Origin: Oryzomicrobium terrae
GTDB taxonomy: Bacteria > Pseudomonadota > Gammaproteobacteria > Burkholderiales > Rhodocyclaceae
Assembly (NCBI RefSeq): GCF_008274805.1
Contig: NZ_CP022579.1
Coordinates: forward strand, 2,418,001 to 2,482,000
Length of the DNA stretch: 64,000 nucleotides
Direction of reading: 5' to 3'
Shown: positions 19,283 to 29,162 of the stretch, piece by piece
Layout: each line of letters begins with the position of its first letter
Position numbering within the stretch: position 1 is the first letter of the stretch
Position numbers and translations under genes: made by a program
Notes under the pieces: generated by a model
Seen by the model: the letters and a program-made list of their open reading frames with translations, nothing else
Told to the model about the DNA's origin: nothing
The model's database searches: none

Positions 19283-19807
19283 TTACGGCTTCTTCTTGAT
19301 CGGGGCCAGCATCATCACCATCTGGCGCCCTTCCATCTTGGGCATCTGCTCGACCTGGGCATAGGGCTCCACGTCGGCCTTGAATCGTTCCAGCTGGCGC
19401 ATACCAATTTCCTGGTGCGCCATTTCCCGACCACGGAAGCGCAAGGTCACCTTGACCTTATCCTCCTCCTGGAGGAAGCGGATCATGTTGCGCAGCTTGA
19501 TCTGGTAATCGTTCTCGTCGGTGCCGGGACGGATTTTGATTTCCTTCACCTGCACCTGCTTTTGCTTCAGCTTGGCCTCGTGCGCCTTCTTAGCTTCCTG
19601 GTACTTGAACTTGCCGTAATCCATGATCCGGCACACAGGGGGCTTTGCCAGCGGGGCAATTTCCACCAGTTCAAGACCAGCCTCATCGGCCATCTGCATT
19701 GCGTTGCGGGTCGTTACAACGCCCAGTTGTTCCCCATCCTCGCCGATCAACCGGATTTCCGGGACATTGATCTCGTGGCCGATGCGGTGACTCTTGTTGA
19801 GTGCTAT
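19283..19807 (-). CDS. infC: Translation initiation factor IF-3, probable AUA start
   Basis: 174 residues from the chosen start. The N-domain begins [30 protein letters not shown], then [20 protein letters not shown], the linker, and the C-domain ending [14 protein letters not shown]-3 binds the 30S subunit and proofreads start codons, and its own gene uses a rare start in most bacteria. Here the Ile codon before ALNKSH is ATA at 19807-19805, with a GGAG eight bases upstream. An in-frame ATG at 19837 gives a 184-residue form but has only a G-run directly abutting it. The alternative stays open. Confidence 0.93.
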   Translation of the reverse strand: MALNKSHRIGHEINVPEIRLIGEDGEQLGVVTTRNAMQMADEAGLELVEIAPLAKPPVCRIMDYGKFKYQEAKKAHEAKLKQKQVQVKEIKIRPGTDENDYQIKLRNMIRFLQEEDKVKVTLRFRGREMAHQEIGMRQLERFKADVEPYAQVEQMPKMEGRQMVMMLAPIKKKP

Positions 19808-19815
19808 GGTTTTCG

Positions 19816-19819
19816 CTCC
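19816..19819 (-). promoter_or_regulatory. Shine-Dalgarno that decides the infC start
   Basis: GGAG on the minus strand ends eight bases before the ATA codon at 19807. The competing ATG codons at 19837 and 19828 lack a correctly spaced site. Confidence 0.65.
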
Positions 19820-19854
19820 GAAAGTCATCCCCCGCAATCAACGGGGGACAAAAA

Positions 19855-21786
19855 CTAAGCCGTGCCTTTTCGCGCCGCAATCTCCTTCTGGAGACGCTCC
19901 ACCAGAACACTCAAGGGCAACTGCCCGAGATCCTGGCCACCGCGAATTCGCACGGCCACCATGCGCTCCGCCTTTTCCTTATCACCCACGATGAGCTGAT
20001 AGGGCTGGCGGTGATTTACGCTATGCTCGCGAATTTTATAGGTAATTTTCTCATTCCGCAAATCCGCCTCACCCCGGATGCCCGCCTGGCGCAGGGCTTT
20101 CACCACTTCTTCAGCGTAATCGGCTTGTTTTTCGGAAATATTCAACACTACCGCCTGAACCGGCGCCAGCCATAACGGCAGCGCCCCGGCATAGTTTTCC
20201 ACCAGAATACCGATGAAGCGCTCCAGGGAACCCAGGATGGCGCGATGAAGCATAACCGGAACCTTACGGCTGTTGTCAGCCGCTACGTACTCAGCCCCCA
20301 GGCGACCAGGCATGGAAAAGTCAACCTGCATGGTGCCGCACTGCCAGGAGCGGCCGATGGCATCCTTGATGTGGAATTCGATCTTCGGGCCATAGAACGC
20401 CCCCTCGCCCGGCAACTCCTCCCACTCCAGGCCGGAGGCCTTGAGCCCGGCGCGCAGAGCATCCTCAGCCTTGTCCCAAATCTCGTCGGAACCGACACGC
20501 CCATCCGGGCGTAGCGCTAATTTGACCGCCACGTGGTGGAAGCCGAAGTCGGCATATACCTTTTTAACCAGCGCATTAAAGGCCGTCACCTCAGCCTCGA
20601 TCTGATCTTCGGTGCAGAAGATATGACCATCATCTTGGACGAAGCCGCGCACCCGCATCAGACCGTGCAGCGCACCCGAGGGCTCGTTGCGATGGCAGGA
20701 ACCGAACTCACCGTAGCGCAGAGGCAGATCCCGGTAGGAGCGCAGGTCGGAATTGAACACCTGTACGTGCCCCGGGCAGTTCATCGGTTTGATCGCGTAG
20801 TCGCGCTTTTCCGATTCGGTGGTGAACATGTTGTTCTTGTAGTGCTCCCAGTGGCCGGACTTCTCCCACAGGGAACGATCAAGAATCTGCGGGCAACGAA
20901 TCTCCTGGTAGCCGTTTTCCCGATACACATTGCGCATGTACTGCTCGATTTCCTGCCAGATGGCCCAGCCCTTGGGGTGCCAGAACACCATGCCCGGCGC
21001 CTCGTCCTGCATGTGGAACAGATCCAAGTGCTTACCCAGGCGGCGGTGATCCCGCTTTTCGGCCTCTTCCAGCATGTGCAGGTAGGCATCCTGCTCATCT
21101 TTCTTAGCCCAGGCCGTACCGTAGATGCGCTGCAGCATCTCGTTCTTGGAGTCGCCACGCCAGTAGGCGCCAGCGACCTTCATCAGCTTGAAGACCTTGA
21201 GCTTGCCAGTGGAGGGCACGTGGGGGCCGCGACACAGGTCGACGAAATCGCCCTCTCGGTATAGGGAAACCTCCTGATCGGCGGGAATCGCCCCAATCAG
21301 CTCCGCTTTGTACTTCTCTCCCAGGGACAGGAAGAACTTCACTGCGTCATCCCGCGACCAGACCTCCCGAGAGACCGGAATATCGCGCTTGGCCAGCTCG
21401 GCCATCTTCTTCTCAATGGCATCCAGATCCTCGGGCGTAAATGCCCGGGTATAGGCGAAGTCGTAGTAGAAGCCGTTGTCGATGACCGGCCCGATGGTCA
21501 CTTGCACCGCGGGGAACAGTTCCTTGACCGCGTAAGCCAGCAGGTGAGCGGTTGAATGGCGAATAACTTCCAGACCATCCGCATCCTTGTCGGTGATGAT
21601 CGCCAAAGCAGCATCACGATCAATGACAAAGGAAGTATCCACCAGTTTCCCATCGACCTTGCCGGCCAACGCGGCACGAGCCAGACCAGCACCAATGGAA
21701 GCCGCAACATCGGCCACGCTTACGGGTTTATCGAAGCTCCGTACGGAGCCATCGGGCAATTGCACATTCACCACGGCGCTGGACAT
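19855..21786 (-). CDS. thrS: Threonine-tRNA ligase
   Basis: 643 residues. N-terminal TGS domain ([27 protein letters not shown]), the editing domain with [16 protein letters not shown] and FYYDF, then a class II core with zinc ligands ([10 protein letters not shown]; Cys, His and a later His) and a C-terminal anticodon domain. It charges tRNA-Thr and hydrolyses Ser-tRNA-Thr. An in-frame TTG lies at 21804, but ATG at 21786 follows GAGGT and GGAAAG and is chosen. E. coli ThrS represses its own mRNA by a leader that mimics tRNA; the leader here is structured too. Confidence 0.97.
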   Translation of the reverse strand: MSSAVVNVQLPDGSVRSFDKPVSVADVAASIGAGLARAALAGKVDGKLVDTSFVIDRDAALAIITDKDADGLEVIRHSTAHLLAYAVKELFPAVQVTIGPVIDNGFYYDFAYTRAFTPEDLDAIEKKMAELAKRDIPVSREVWSRDDAVKFFLSLGEKYKAELIGAIPADQEVSLYREGDFVDLCRGPHVPSTGKLKVFKLMKVAGAYWRGDSKNEMLQRIYGTAWAKKDEQDAYLHMLEEAEKRDHRRLGKHLDLFHMQDEAPGMVFWHPKGWAIWQEIEQYMRNVYRENGYQEIRCPQILDRSLWEKSGHWEHYKNNMFTTESEKRDYAIKPMNCPGHVQVFNSDLRSYRDLPLRYGEFGSCHRNEPSGALHGLMRVRGFVQDDGHIFCTEDQIEAEVTAFNALVKKVYADFGFHHVAVKLALRPDGRVGSDEIWDKAEDALRAGLKASGLEWEELPGEGAFYGPKIEFHIKDAIGRSWQCGTMQVDFSMPGRLGAEYVAADNSRKVPVMLHRAILGSLERFIGILVENYAGALPLWLAPVQAVVLNISEKQADYAEEVVKALRQAGIRGEADLRNEKITYKIREHSVNHRQPYQLIVGDKEKAERMVAVRIRGGQDLGQLPLSVLVERLQKEIAARKGTA

Positions 21787-21813
21787 CTTTCCGACCTCAC
21801 TCAAAAAATCGGC

Positions 21814-21846
21814 AAAAAAAAAGCGCGGTCTAGGCCGCGCTTTTTT
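21814..21846 (-). terminator. Terminator between tRNA-Val and thrS
   Basis: A 12-bp stem including tails (21817-21828 and 21835-21846; core GCGCGG/CCGCGC) followed by T-rich sequence on the minus strand. It ends 28 bp before the thrS ATG, so it also acts as a leader element for any transcript that reads from tRNA-Val into thrS. Confidence 0.85.
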
Positions 21847-21872
21847 GTACTTGCATTAAACCTGCTACCAGG

Positions 21873-21949
21873 TTTTCAGGCGAACTCGACCGTTAACAAA
21901 ACGTTTGGGGCCGGGTAGTTCGGAAGAACATGAATAGCTCGCCTGAAAA
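21873..21949 (-). repeat. Long-range inverted repeat in the tRNA-Val to thrS leader
   Basis: TTTTCAGGCGA at 21873-21883 is exactly complementary to TCGCCTGAAAA at 21939-21949, enclosing 55 nt. A second hairpin (AACCTG/CAGGTT, about 21859-21874) partly overlaps the first arm, so the two folds may exclude each other. On the minus strand this element starts five bases after the tRNA CCA. Confidence 0.5.
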
Positions 21950-21953
21950 ATTC

Positions 21954-22030
21954 TGGTAGGCACGATTGGATTCGAACCAACGACCCCCACCATGTCAAGG
22001 TGGTGCTCTAACCAACTGAGCTACGCGCCT
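21954..22030 (-). tRNA. tRNA-Val (anticodon GAC)
   Basis: 77 nt with encoded CCA. Acceptor arm AGGCGCG pairs with CGTGCCT (one G-U), D arm TAGCTCAGTTGGTTAGAGC, and anticodon stem CCACC/GGTGG around TTGACAT, giving GAC (reads GUC and GUU). T loop TTCGAAT. Same layout as E. coli valV/valW. Confidence 0.96.
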
Positions 22031-22042
22031 AAAGAGGTGCGC

Positions 22043-22070
22043 ATTATATCGGACTTTTCCGACTGCGCAA
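22043..22070 (-). promoter_or_regulatory. Sigma-70 promoter of tRNA-Val
   Basis: TTGCGC (22070-22065) and a perfect TATAAT (22048-22043) are spaced by 16 bp on the minus strand, followed by a GC-rich discriminator. The start would fall a few bases before the tRNA. Confidence 0.75.
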
Positions 22071-22102
22071 GAACAATTTCGCGTTTAGGGCAACTTTCTC
22101 GT

Positions 22103-22903
22103 TCACACTGGCCATGCTGCAAGGAATTCCTGCCAGTGGACCTTGTCCAGGGAGGCCAACTGCTCACGGACGAAAGCCACCTCTTCGTCCCGGGTCTGCC
22201 GCGAGATTTCCCCCCGCAGCAAACGGAACTGGGTGAACACCAAGTAGGTGTTTACCACGTCGGTTTCGCAATAGTCGCGGATTTCACCAATCCTGCCACC
22301 CTGCCACGCCTCCCACACCTTGCCCCCATCCATGCCCAGCTTTCCGGGAAAGCCCATCAGCTTGGCCAAATCATCCAAAGGCGCACTGGCCCGCGGTTGG
22401 TAGAGAGCCAGCAGATCCATCAAGTCGAGGTGCCGGGTGTGGTAGCGACTGATGTAGTTGTTCCACTTGAAATCCCGGGAATCAGCATAGTCGCCATCAC
22501 CCAGATCCCAGTAACGTGGAGCGGAAACGCCATGGATCATGCCCCGGTAGTGCAGCACCGGCAGATCAAAACCACCTCCGTTCCAAGAAACGATCTGAGG
22601 GGTGAACTTCTCGATGCCATCATAGAAGCGCTGGATAATCTCACCCTCCCCCTGTTCGGGTTCAGACAAGGACCAGACGCGGAATTCGTTGCCCAAGCGT
22701 AGCACACAAGAGATAGTGACCACGCGCTGCAGGTGCAGGGGCAAAAAATCATTGCCATGGCTGACCCGGCGCTTGGCAAATGCCAGTTCGGCAACCTCGT
22801 CGTCGGACAGGTCAGCGGAAAGATCATGGAGGCGGCGATAGCCGCCCACGTCGGGGATGGTCTCGATGTCGAAAATCAGCACCGGGGGAGACGCGTTTCT
22901 CAT
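22103..22903 (-). CDS. 3'-5' exonuclease, PolB-like (DnaQ fold)
   Basis: 266 residues of the DEDD exonuclease superfamily. Exo I is VLIFDIETIPD near the start (Asp and Glu metal ligands), Exo II is IVSWNGGGFDLPVL (about 107-120), and Exo III is IRDYCETDVVNTYLV (about 208-222). It matches the predicted PolB-like 3'-5' exonuclease family, stand-alone proteins without polymerase domains. Target DNA or RNA is unknown. It follows cysM with 17 bp between them and is probably the last gene of the LPS/cysM unit. Confidence 0.85.
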   Translation of the reverse strand: MRNASPPVLIFDIETIPDVGGYRRLHDLSADLSDDEVAELAFAKRRVSHGNDFLPLHLQRVVTISCVLRLGNEFRVWSLSEPEQGEGEIIQRFYDGIEKFTPQIVSWNGGGFDLPVLHYRGMIHGVSAPRYWDLGDGDYADSRDFKWNNYISRYHTRHLDLMDLLALYQPRASAPLDDLAKLMGFPGKLGMDGGKVWEAWQGGRIGEIRDYCETDVVNTYLVFTQFRLLRGEISRQTRDEEVAFVREQLASLDKVHWQEFLAAWPV

Positions 22904-22920
22904 CGCTACGCGCTTGGCCG

Positions 22921-23820
22921 TTAGGCCGGGAAAACACCGGTGGACAGATAGCGGTCACCCCGGTCGCAGATGATCGACACGATGGTTGCGTTTTCCACCT
23001 CACGAGCAATGCGCAGCGCAACCGCCAAGGCCCCACCGGAGGAAATCCCGGCAAAGACGCCCTCTTCCCGCGCCAAGCGTCGGGTGATGTCCTCGGCCTC
23101 GGCCTGCGATACGGGCTCGACCCGATCCACTCGGGCGCGCTCATAAATGCTCGGCAGGTAGGCCTCGGGCCACTTGCGGATACCGGGGATCTGCGAGCCC
23201 TCTGACGGCTCGCAGCCGACGATCTGGATCGACGGATTCTGAGCTTTCAAATAGCGGGAGGTGCCCATGATGGTGCCGGTGGTCCCCATGCTGGAAACGA
23301 AGTGGGTGACACGGCCATTGGTATCGCGCCAGATTTCCGGCCCCGTACCCTGGAAATGTGCTTCCGGGTTGTCCGGATTGCTGAACTGGTCGAGCATCAC
23401 CCCCTTGCCTTCGACCACCATCTTCTCGGCCACGTCCCGGGCCAGTTCCATACCGCCGTCCTTGGGCGTGAGGACCAGTTCGGCACCATAGGCACGCATG
23501 GTCTGACGCCGCTCCAGGCTCTGGTTCTCCGGCATGATCAGGATCATGCGGTAGCCGCGGATAGCGGCGGCCATGGCCAGGGCGATGCCGGTGTTACCGG
23601 AGGTAGCCTCGATCAGGGTGTCGCCGGGCTTGATCGTGCCACGGCTCTCGGCCCGGGCGATCATCGACAAGGCCGGCCTGTCCTTCACCGAGCCGGCCGG
23701 GTTGTTGCCTTCCAGCTTGGCCAGGATGACGTTGCCGCGGGCCTCGATCTCGGCTCCTGGCAGGCGCTGCAGGCGCACCAGGGGGGTATTGCCGACAAAA
23801 TCCTCTAGGGTCTTATACAC
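22921..23820 (-). CDS. cysM: Cysteine synthase B
   Basis: 299 residues. PLP lysine is Lys46 in [15 protein letters not shown], the phosphate-binding loop is [14 protein letters not shown], and CysM-type residues follow ([16 protein letters not shown]). It makes cysteine from O-acetylserine and sulfide or thiosulfate. The start is GTG, overlapping the end of hldD by 8 bp, so it is translationally coupled. CysM rather than CysK is supported by the shorter length and by the context beside rfaD/rfaE seen in other betas. Confidence 0.93.
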   Translation of the reverse strand: MYKTLEDFVGNTPLVRLQRLPGAEIEARGNVILAKLEGNNPAGSVKDRPALSMIARAESRGTIKPGDTLIEATSGNTGIALAMAAAIRGYRMILIMPENQSLERRQTMRAYGAELVLTPKDGGMELARDVAEKMVVEGKGVMLDQFSNPDNPEAHFQGTGPEIWRDTNGRVTHFVSSMGTTGTIMGTSRYLKAQNPSIQIVGCEPSEGSQIPGIRKWPEAYLPSIYERARVDRVEPVSQAEAEDITRRLAREEGVFAGISSGGALAVALRIAREVENATIVSIICDRGDRYLSTGVFPA

Positions 23821-24808
23821 GACTGCTCAACCATTTCACGTAATTGGCCACACCTTCCTCGACGGTAGCGAAGGGGGCATCGTAGCCCGCCTCGCGCAGA
23901 CGGGTCAGATCCGCCTGGGTAAAGGCTTGGTATTTGCCCTTCAGTTGTTCCGGGAAGGGAACATATTCGATCTTTCCGGCGGCACGGAGTTCGTCCAGAG
24001 ACAGGGCCGCTTGGCCCTCCAGGGCTCGAGCGCCGTTGATCGAGGCCACCGCCACATCGTTGAACGACTGGGCGCGGCCGGAGCCGAGGTTGAAGATGCC
24101 CGACACGTTCGGATGGTCGAGGAACCACAGGTTCACCTTGGCCACGTCGCCGACATAAACGAAATCGCGCTGCTGCTCACCCGGACCGTAGCCGTGGGAG
24201 CCCTCGAACAGCTTGACCTTCTGGTCTGCCCGGTACTGATGAAAGTGATGGAAGGCCACCGAGGCCATGCGCCCCTTATGATTCTCGCGGGGCCCGTACA
24301 CGTTGAAGTAGCGGAAACCAACGATCTGGGAACCTGCATCGGGCAGACGGCGGCGGACGACCTGGTCGAACAGGAATTTGGAATAACCGTAAACGTTGAG
24401 CGGCGCCTCGTACTGGCGCTCCTCGCGGAATACGCTGCTGCCGCCGTAGGTGGCGGCGCTGGAAGCATAGAGGAACTGGACGTCCTGATCCTGGCACCAG
24501 TCGAGCAGGATGGTGGAGTAACGGTAATTGTTCTCCATCATGTAGCGCCCATCGGTCTCCATGGTGTCGGAGCAGGCGCCCTCGTGGAAGATTGCCTCCA
24601 CGTCGCCGTCGAAATCACCGGCTTGGAGCCGCTCAATGAACTCATGCTTATCCAAGTAGTCGGCGATCTCGCAATCCACCAGGTTTTTGAACTTGTCGGC
24701 CTTGGTCAGGTTGTCGACGGCGAGAATATTGGTGACGCCCCGCTCGTTGAGCGCCTTGACGATATTGGCGCCGACGAACCCGGCAGCACCGGTGACGATG
24801 GTGTACAT
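23813..24808 (-). CDS. hldD: ADP-L-glycero-D-manno-heptose 6-epimerase
   Basis: 331 residues, an SDR-fold enzyme. NADP-binding motif [14 protein letters not shown] at the N-terminus, the catalytic YGYSK (YxxxK) near residue 138, and the HldD marker [20 protein letters not shown]. It converts the D,D heptose nucleotide into the L,D form used in the inner core of LPS. It lies directly after the heptose kinase gene and before cysM. Confidence 0.96.
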   Translation of the reverse strand: MYTIVTGAAGFVGANIVKALNERGVTNILAVDNLTKADKFKNLVDCEIADYLDKHEFIERLQAGDFDGDVEAIFHEGACSDTMETDGRYMMENNYRYSTILLDWCQDQDVQFLYASSAATYGGSSVFREERQYEAPLNVYGYSKFLFDQVVRRRLPDAGSQIVGFRYFNVYGPRENHKGRMASVAFHHFHQYRADQKVKLFEGSHGYGPGEQQRDFVYVGDVAKVNLWFLDHPNVSGIFNLGSGRAQSFNDVAVASINGARALEGQAALSLDELRAAGKIEYVPFPEQLKGKYQAFTQADLTRLREAGYDAPFATVEEGVANYVKWLSSRV

Positions 24809-24818
24809 GCAAACCTCC

Positions 24819-25763
24819 TTAAGCCGCGCCGGTCAGCGCAGCATCCAATTCCTGCCGGGTAACAGTCGCTGTTCCAAGCTTCCCGACCACGATGCCACCA
24901 GCCAAATTGGCGGCACGTACCGCCTCGGCCCAGCCCGCGCCGCTGGCCAGCATGGCCGCCAGGGTGGCGATCACCGTATCGCCCGCCCCCGAAACATCGA
25001 ACACTTCCCGGGCCACAGCGGGCTGATGGACCACACCCTCGGCGCTAAACAAGGACATGCCTTCTTCGCTGCGCGTGACCAGCAGCGCCTCCAATGCCAA
25101 CTCCTGGCGCAGGGTCTGGGCTTTCTCCGTCAGCTGCGCTTCACTCTTCCAGCTACCCGCCACCTGGCGAAACTCGGCGCGATTCGGCGTCAAGACTGTC
25201 GCCCCGGCATATTTCGAGTAATCATCCCCCTTGGGATCGACCAATACCTTTTTACCGGCCGCACGTGCCAGCGCGATCATCTCGGCGATATGTGCCAGCC
25301 CCCCTTTACCGTAGTCGGACAGGATGACCGCATCCACATCGGCCAAACGCTGAGAAAAATCAGCCAGTTTGGCACGCAGCACCTCATGCGACGGCGTGGT
25401 TTCAAAGTCGATGCGCAGCAGTTGTTGCTGTCGGCCGATAACCCGTAGCTTGACCGTCGTATCGATGGCCGCATCGGCATGCAAGCTGGCCACGACCCCC
25501 TCCTCTGCCATCAGGGCCTGCAGGCGTCGGCCGGCCTCGTCGTCGCCGACGACAGACAGCAGGCTGACCCTTGCCCCCAGGGCAGCGGCATTACGTGCCA
25601 CGTTGGCGGCCCCGCCGGGACGCTCCTCGGTACGCTCGACCTTGACGACCGGGACCGGAGCTTCAGGAGAAATGCGCGACACATCGCCGAACCAGTATCG
25701 GTCCAGCATCACATCGCCAACGACCAACAGGCGGGTAGCCGTGAAATCGGGAAGACCTTGCAT
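24819..25763 (-). CDS. rfaE1: D-glycero-beta-D-manno-heptose-7-phosphate kinase (HldA/RfaE domain I)
   Basis: 314 residues of the PfkB sugar kinase family: early [24 protein letters not shown] and the ATP-site signature [14 protein letters not shown] near residue 250. It phosphorylates heptose-7-phosphate at C1. E. coli HldE has a second adenylyltransferase domain; this protein stops after the kinase, so the adenylyltransferase must be a separate gene elsewhere. ATG at 25763 is preferred over the preceding TTG. Confidence 0.94.
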   Translation of the reverse strand: MQGLPDFTATRLLVVGDVMLDRYWFGDVSRISPEAPVPVVKVERTEERPGGAANVARNAAALGARVSLLSVVGDDEAGRRLQALMAEEGVVASLHADAAIDTTVKLRVIGRQQQLLRIDFETTPSHEVLRAKLADFSQRLADVDAVILSDYGKGGLAHIAEMIALARAAGKKVLVDPKGDDYSKYAGATVLTPNRAEFRQVAGSWKSEAQLTEKAQTLRQELALEALLVTRSEEGMSLFSAEGVVHQPAVAREVFDVSGAGDTVIATLAAMLASGAGWAEAVRAANLAGGIVVGKLGTATVTRQELDAALTGAA

Positions 25764-25796
25764 CAAACGACTCGCTAAACGAAAACTCAGCCGGCT

Positions 25797-27122
25797 TCAG
25801 AGGCGGCCGATAGGGAAATATTCGATACCGACACTGCGTGGGAAAGCCGGGTCGTACAGATTGCGACCATCGAACACCACCGGCGACTTGAGGCGCGCTT
25901 TGAGCGCATCGAAATCGGGGCTACGGAATTCCTTCCATTCGGTAACGATGGCCAGGGCATCCGCGCCTTCCAGGGCTGCATTGGCGCTATCCACCAGTGC
26001 AATCCGCGCGTCGTCACCGAAAATGCGTTTGGCCTCATGGACAGCCACCGGGTCATAGGCGCTCACCGTCGCCCCTGCAGCCAGCAAATCGGCAATCAAT
26101 TCGCGAGATGGCGCTTCGCGCATGTCGTCGGTATTGGGCTTGAACGCCAGCCCCCACACGGCAAAACGCTTGCCCGTGAGGTTTTCGCCGAAACGCGCCT
26201 GGATCTTGCGCGTCAACACGTGCTTCTGTTGGTCGTTGGCTTCTTCAACGGCGTTGAGCACCTTGAGGTCGATCCCGGCTGCATCCTTGGCGGTCTTGAG
26301 CAGGGCTTTGACATCCTTGGGGAAGCAGGAGCCACCGTAGCCGCACCCCGGATAGAGGAAGTGATAACCGATGCGCGGGTCGGAACCAATCCCTTGGCGC
26401 ACCATTTCGATATCGGCTCCGAGCTGCTCGGCCAGATTGGCCAGCTCGTTCATGAAACTGATACGGGTAGCCAGCATGGCATTGGCCGCGTATTTGGTCA
26501 GCTCGGCGCTCTTCACATCCATAACGATGAGACGTTCATGGTTGCGCTGGAAAGGCGCATAGAGCGCACGCATCAGATTGATGGCGCGGTCATCATCGGC
26601 ACCGACGACAATACGATCCGGGCGCATGAAGTCATCCACCGCGGCGCCCTCTTTGAGGAATTCCGGATTGGAGACAACGCTATAGGGCACTGCCACACCA
26701 CGTTTTTGCAGCTCATCGGCCACCGCAGCTCGCACCTTATCCGCCGTGCCAACTGGAACCGTGGATTTGTCCACGATGACCTTGTAATCCGTCATGCGCT
26801 GACCAATGCTGCGGGCCGCCGCAGTAACGTACTGAAGGTCCGCCGAGCCATCCTCGTCAGGCGGGGTGCCGACAGCGATGAACTGAACCGTACCGAACTG
26901 CACCGCCTTATCCACATCGGTAGTGAAGTGCAGGCGACCGGCGGCCACATTGCGTTTCACCATGTCGAGCAGGCCGGGCTCATAGATGGGAATACCGCCT
27001 TCGTTGAGGATGCGGATTTTTTCCGGGTCCACGTCCAGACACAGCACATCGTTACCCACCTCAGCCAAACACGTCCCGGTCACCAAACCGACATAGCCCG
27101 TACCAACAACAGTAACTTTCAT
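25797..27122 (-). CDS. ugd: UDP-glucose 6-dehydrogenase
   Basis: 441 residues. NAD-binding [17 protein letters not shown] at the start and the catalytic cysteine in [14 protein letters not shown] (about residue 260); the C-terminal UDP-binding domain ends in [11 protein letters not shown]. It oxidises UDP-glucose to UDP-glucuronate, a precursor for surface polysaccharides and LPS modification. It sits between lapB and the heptose genes, so the LPS link is strong. Confidence 0.96.
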   Translation of the reverse strand: MKVTVVGTGYVGLVTGTCLAEVGNDVLCLDVDPEKIRILNEGGIPIYEPGLLDMVKRNVAAGRLHFTTDVDKAVQFGTVQFIAVGTPPDEDGSADLQYVTAAARSIGQRMTDYKVIVDKSTVPVGTADKVRAAVADELQKRGVAVPYSVVSNPEFLKEGAAVDDFMRPDRIVVGADDDRAINLMRALYAPFQRNHERLIVMDVKSAELTKYAANAMLATRISFMNELANLAEQLGADIEMVRQGIGSDPRIGYHFLYPGCGYGGSCFPKDVKALLKTAKDAAGIDLKVLNAVEEANDQQKHVLTRKIQARFGENLTGKRFAVWGLAFKPNTDDMREAPSRELIADLLAAGATVSAYDPVAVHEAKRIFGDDARIALVDSANAALEGADALAIVTEWKEFRSPDFDALKARLKSPVVFDGRNLYDPAFPRSVGIEYFPIGRL

Positions 27123-27167
27123 CTCAATCCCCTATTCCAGAAATAGCCCGAGCACCCTACGCGTAGC

Positions 27168-28337
27168 TCAGGCAGAAAAATCCATGTCTTCAGCGCGGCG
27201 TGGCGGGTAGGTCTCCCAGCCGCCGCAGGCCGGGCAGCGCCAATAATGTTGACGGGCCTTGAAACCGCACGCGGTGCAACGATTACGTGCATGGCGGCGC
27301 GTATGGGCCGAAACCACCGACTTCATCAATTCAGCATCGGCCCGGGCCTGGGCATCCAATTCTTGCAGACGAGCCTCAAGGAACCGGTCAAGCCCGAGCA
27401 GTGTCGGGTTGCGCTGCAGTTCGTCCCGTGCCAGCGCCCGAGCGGAAGCGACGCCTTCGTGCTCCAAAACAAAACGAAAAACATGATCGAGCAGGTCCAG
27501 GCTGGGATAGCGCTCCTGATAGCCCCGCAACAAATGCAAGCCATCCGCGACCAAGCCCTGTCGCTGATAGGCAGACATCAGCCGGGGAGCGGCCAATGCA
27601 AGGTAGACCGGATTCTGGTTCTCGACACGCTGCCAGAGGGTAATTGCATCAGCATCCTTTCCCTCTCGTGCCAGCAGGTCGCCACACAACAAAGTTGCCC
27701 GGACACACGCCCGATCAAGCGTCAGAGCCGTCTCCAAGTGGGCACGGGCATCCTCCCACCGCGAATTGGCCATGTCTCGTTCTGCCAACTCGCAATGGTA
27801 ATGCGCGACTTCTTTTTGCGAGACCAAGCCAGGCATTTCTCCGGCAATCTGGATGGCTCGCTCCCAATCTTTTTCCAACTGGAAAATTTCCAGCAAGGCG
27901 CGACGCGCTTCTTCATCCCGAGCGGTACCGCGCAAGCGCGTGAACACTTCCTCCGCCCGATCCAACAAGCCCGCCTTCATATAGTCCTGGCCCAACTCGG
28001 ACAAGGCCTGGCAGGCAACATCGGCAGGCAGGTACTCACGATCGACCAATGATTGGTGCAAACGGATCGCACGCTCAAGCTCGCCGCGGCGCCGGAATAG
28101 GCTACCCAGGGCAAAATGCAACTCGATCGTTTCCGGAGCGACCCGGACAACCTCATTGAATGCATCAATGGCTTTGTCTGGCTCCTCGTTGAGGAGGAAA
28201 TTCAGCCCCTTGAAGTAGGAGGCCGGCAAAGAGCGGGATTCCCGAACCACCTGCTTGATGTCGACGCGGGCTGCCAGCCAGCCCAGCCCAAAGAAAAGGG
28301 GAAAAAGCAGCAGCTGCCAAGTCTGGAATTCAGGCAT
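27168..28337 (-). CDS. lapB: LPS assembly protein LapB (YciM)
   Basis: 389 residues. An N-terminal membrane helix (WQLLLFPLFFGLGWLAARVD), a series of TPR repeats covering about residues 35-340, and a C-terminal rubredoxin-like zinc/iron site with two CxxC pairs (CTACGF and CPACGG). LapB regulates LpxC breakdown by FtsH and so balances LPS and phospholipid synthesis. All expected parts, including the metal site, are intact. It follows lapA by 6 bp. Confidence 0.95.
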   Translation of the reverse strand: MPEFQTWQLLLFPLFFGLGWLAARVDIKQVVRESRSLPASYFKGLNFLLNEEPDKAIDAFNEVVRVAPETIELHFALGSLFRRRGELERAIRLHQSLVDREYLPADVACQALSELGQDYMKAGLLDRAEEVFTRLRGTARDEEARRALLEIFQLEKDWERAIQIAGEMPGLVSQKEVAHYHCELAERDMANSRWEDARAHLETALTLDRACVRATLLCGDLLAREGKDADAITLWQRVENQNPVYLALAAPRLMSAYQRQGLVADGLHLLRGYQERYPSLDLLDHVFRFVLEHEGVASARALARDELQRNPTLLGLDRFLEARLQELDAQARADAELMKSVVSAHTRRHARNRCTACGFKARQHYWRCPACGGWETYPPRRAEDMDFSA

Positions 28338-28343
28338 GGAGAA

Positions 28344-28640
28344 TTACAACTCTCTGGGAGGCTGCACAGGCGTTGCCGCGCCACTCGAAGTGGAAGTAAT
28401 CCTGGCCAACTGGCGCTGCAGCCGACCGTTCTCCCGTTTGAAACCAAACAGCACGCCTGCCAGCGCTGCCATGCACAAGAGCACACCGGCAACAAAGAAC
28501 GCCAGCAGGATCATGATCAACGGCGCATTCCAGGCCGTGCCAAAAAAGAACTTCAGCTGGGCAGGTTCCGTATTCTTGATGGCAAAGCCAAGCAGGAGCA
28601 CAAATACGGCGAAGCGAAACAACCAGAGGGCGATACGCAT
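28344..28640 (-). CDS. lapA: LPS assembly protein LapA domain-containing membrane protein
   Basis: 98 residues with two membrane helices (LWLFRFAVFVLLLGFAIKN and MILLAFFVAGVLLCMAALAGVLFGF) and a short basic cytoplasmic tail, the LapA (DUF1049) layout. It is the partner encoded next to LapB. A terminator-like hairpin upstream suggests that lapA-lapB are not simply read from ihfB. Confidence 0.9.
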   Translation of the reverse strand: MRIALWLFRFAVFVLLLGFAIKNTEPAQLKFFFGTAWNAPLIMILLAFFVAGVLLCMAALAGVLFGFKRENGRLQRQLARITSTSSGAATPVQPPREL

Positions 28641-28740
28641 GGATCAGGCCGCAAGAAGGGGTGATCAGGATAGCGACAGAGGCTTGTAGGCAGCAAGCCC
28701 GGCGTGCGCGAATACATTCGCCCGCACCGTGCGGCCGATA

Positions 28741-28774
28741 CAAAAGAAACGGGCAGCGAAAAAATTCGCCGCCC
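28741..28774 (-). terminator. Probable terminator after ihfB
   Basis: On the minus strand, GGGCGGCGAA and TTCGCTGCCC form a 10-bp stem with one G-U pair and a TTTT loop (28751-28774), followed by GTTTCTTTTG. It lies 25 bp after the ihfB stop. Confidence 0.55.
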
Positions 28775-28798
28775 GGAATTTACCACAGGGGAAGAGAG

Positions 28799-29104
28799 TC
28801 AGACGGTCAGATCGACCCGTTCCCTCAACTCCTTGCCAGCCTTGAAGTGAGGCACCCACTTCTCAGGGACGCTCACCTTGTCCCCCGATTTGGGATTTCG
28901 TCCCACCCGAGGCGGCCGATAATTCAGCGAAAAGCTGCCGAAACCACGGATCTCGATACGATCACCCCGAGACAAAGCTCCGGACATGGCATCGAGAATC
29001 ATCTTGACCGCGAAATCGGCATCCTTCGCCACCAGCTGCGGAAAACGCGCCGCGAGCCGGGCGATGAGCTCGGATTTGGTCATGGCAGGGTCATGAAGCA
29101 ACAT
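28799..29104 (-). CDS. ihfB: Integration host factor subunit beta
   Basis: 101 residues of the HU/IHF fold ([33 protein letters not shown]..., [28 protein letters not shown]). It pairs with IhfA from 14689-14994. The first two codons before MTKSEL (an upstream in-frame ATG gives MLLHDPA) leave the exact start slightly uncertain: the E. coli-like start would be ATG at 29083. It follows rpsA, the standard order. Confidence 0.95.
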   Translation of the reverse strand: MLLHDPAMTKSELIARLAARFPQLVAKDADFAVKMILDAMSGALSRGDRIEIRGFGSFSLNYRPPRVGRNPKSGDKVSVPEKWVPHFKAGKELRERVDLTV

Positions 29105-29162
29105 GGTATAGCCATGCCGGCCCGACCACGCCGCCAGAGCGGCGCAGCCGGACCAACCGGGA

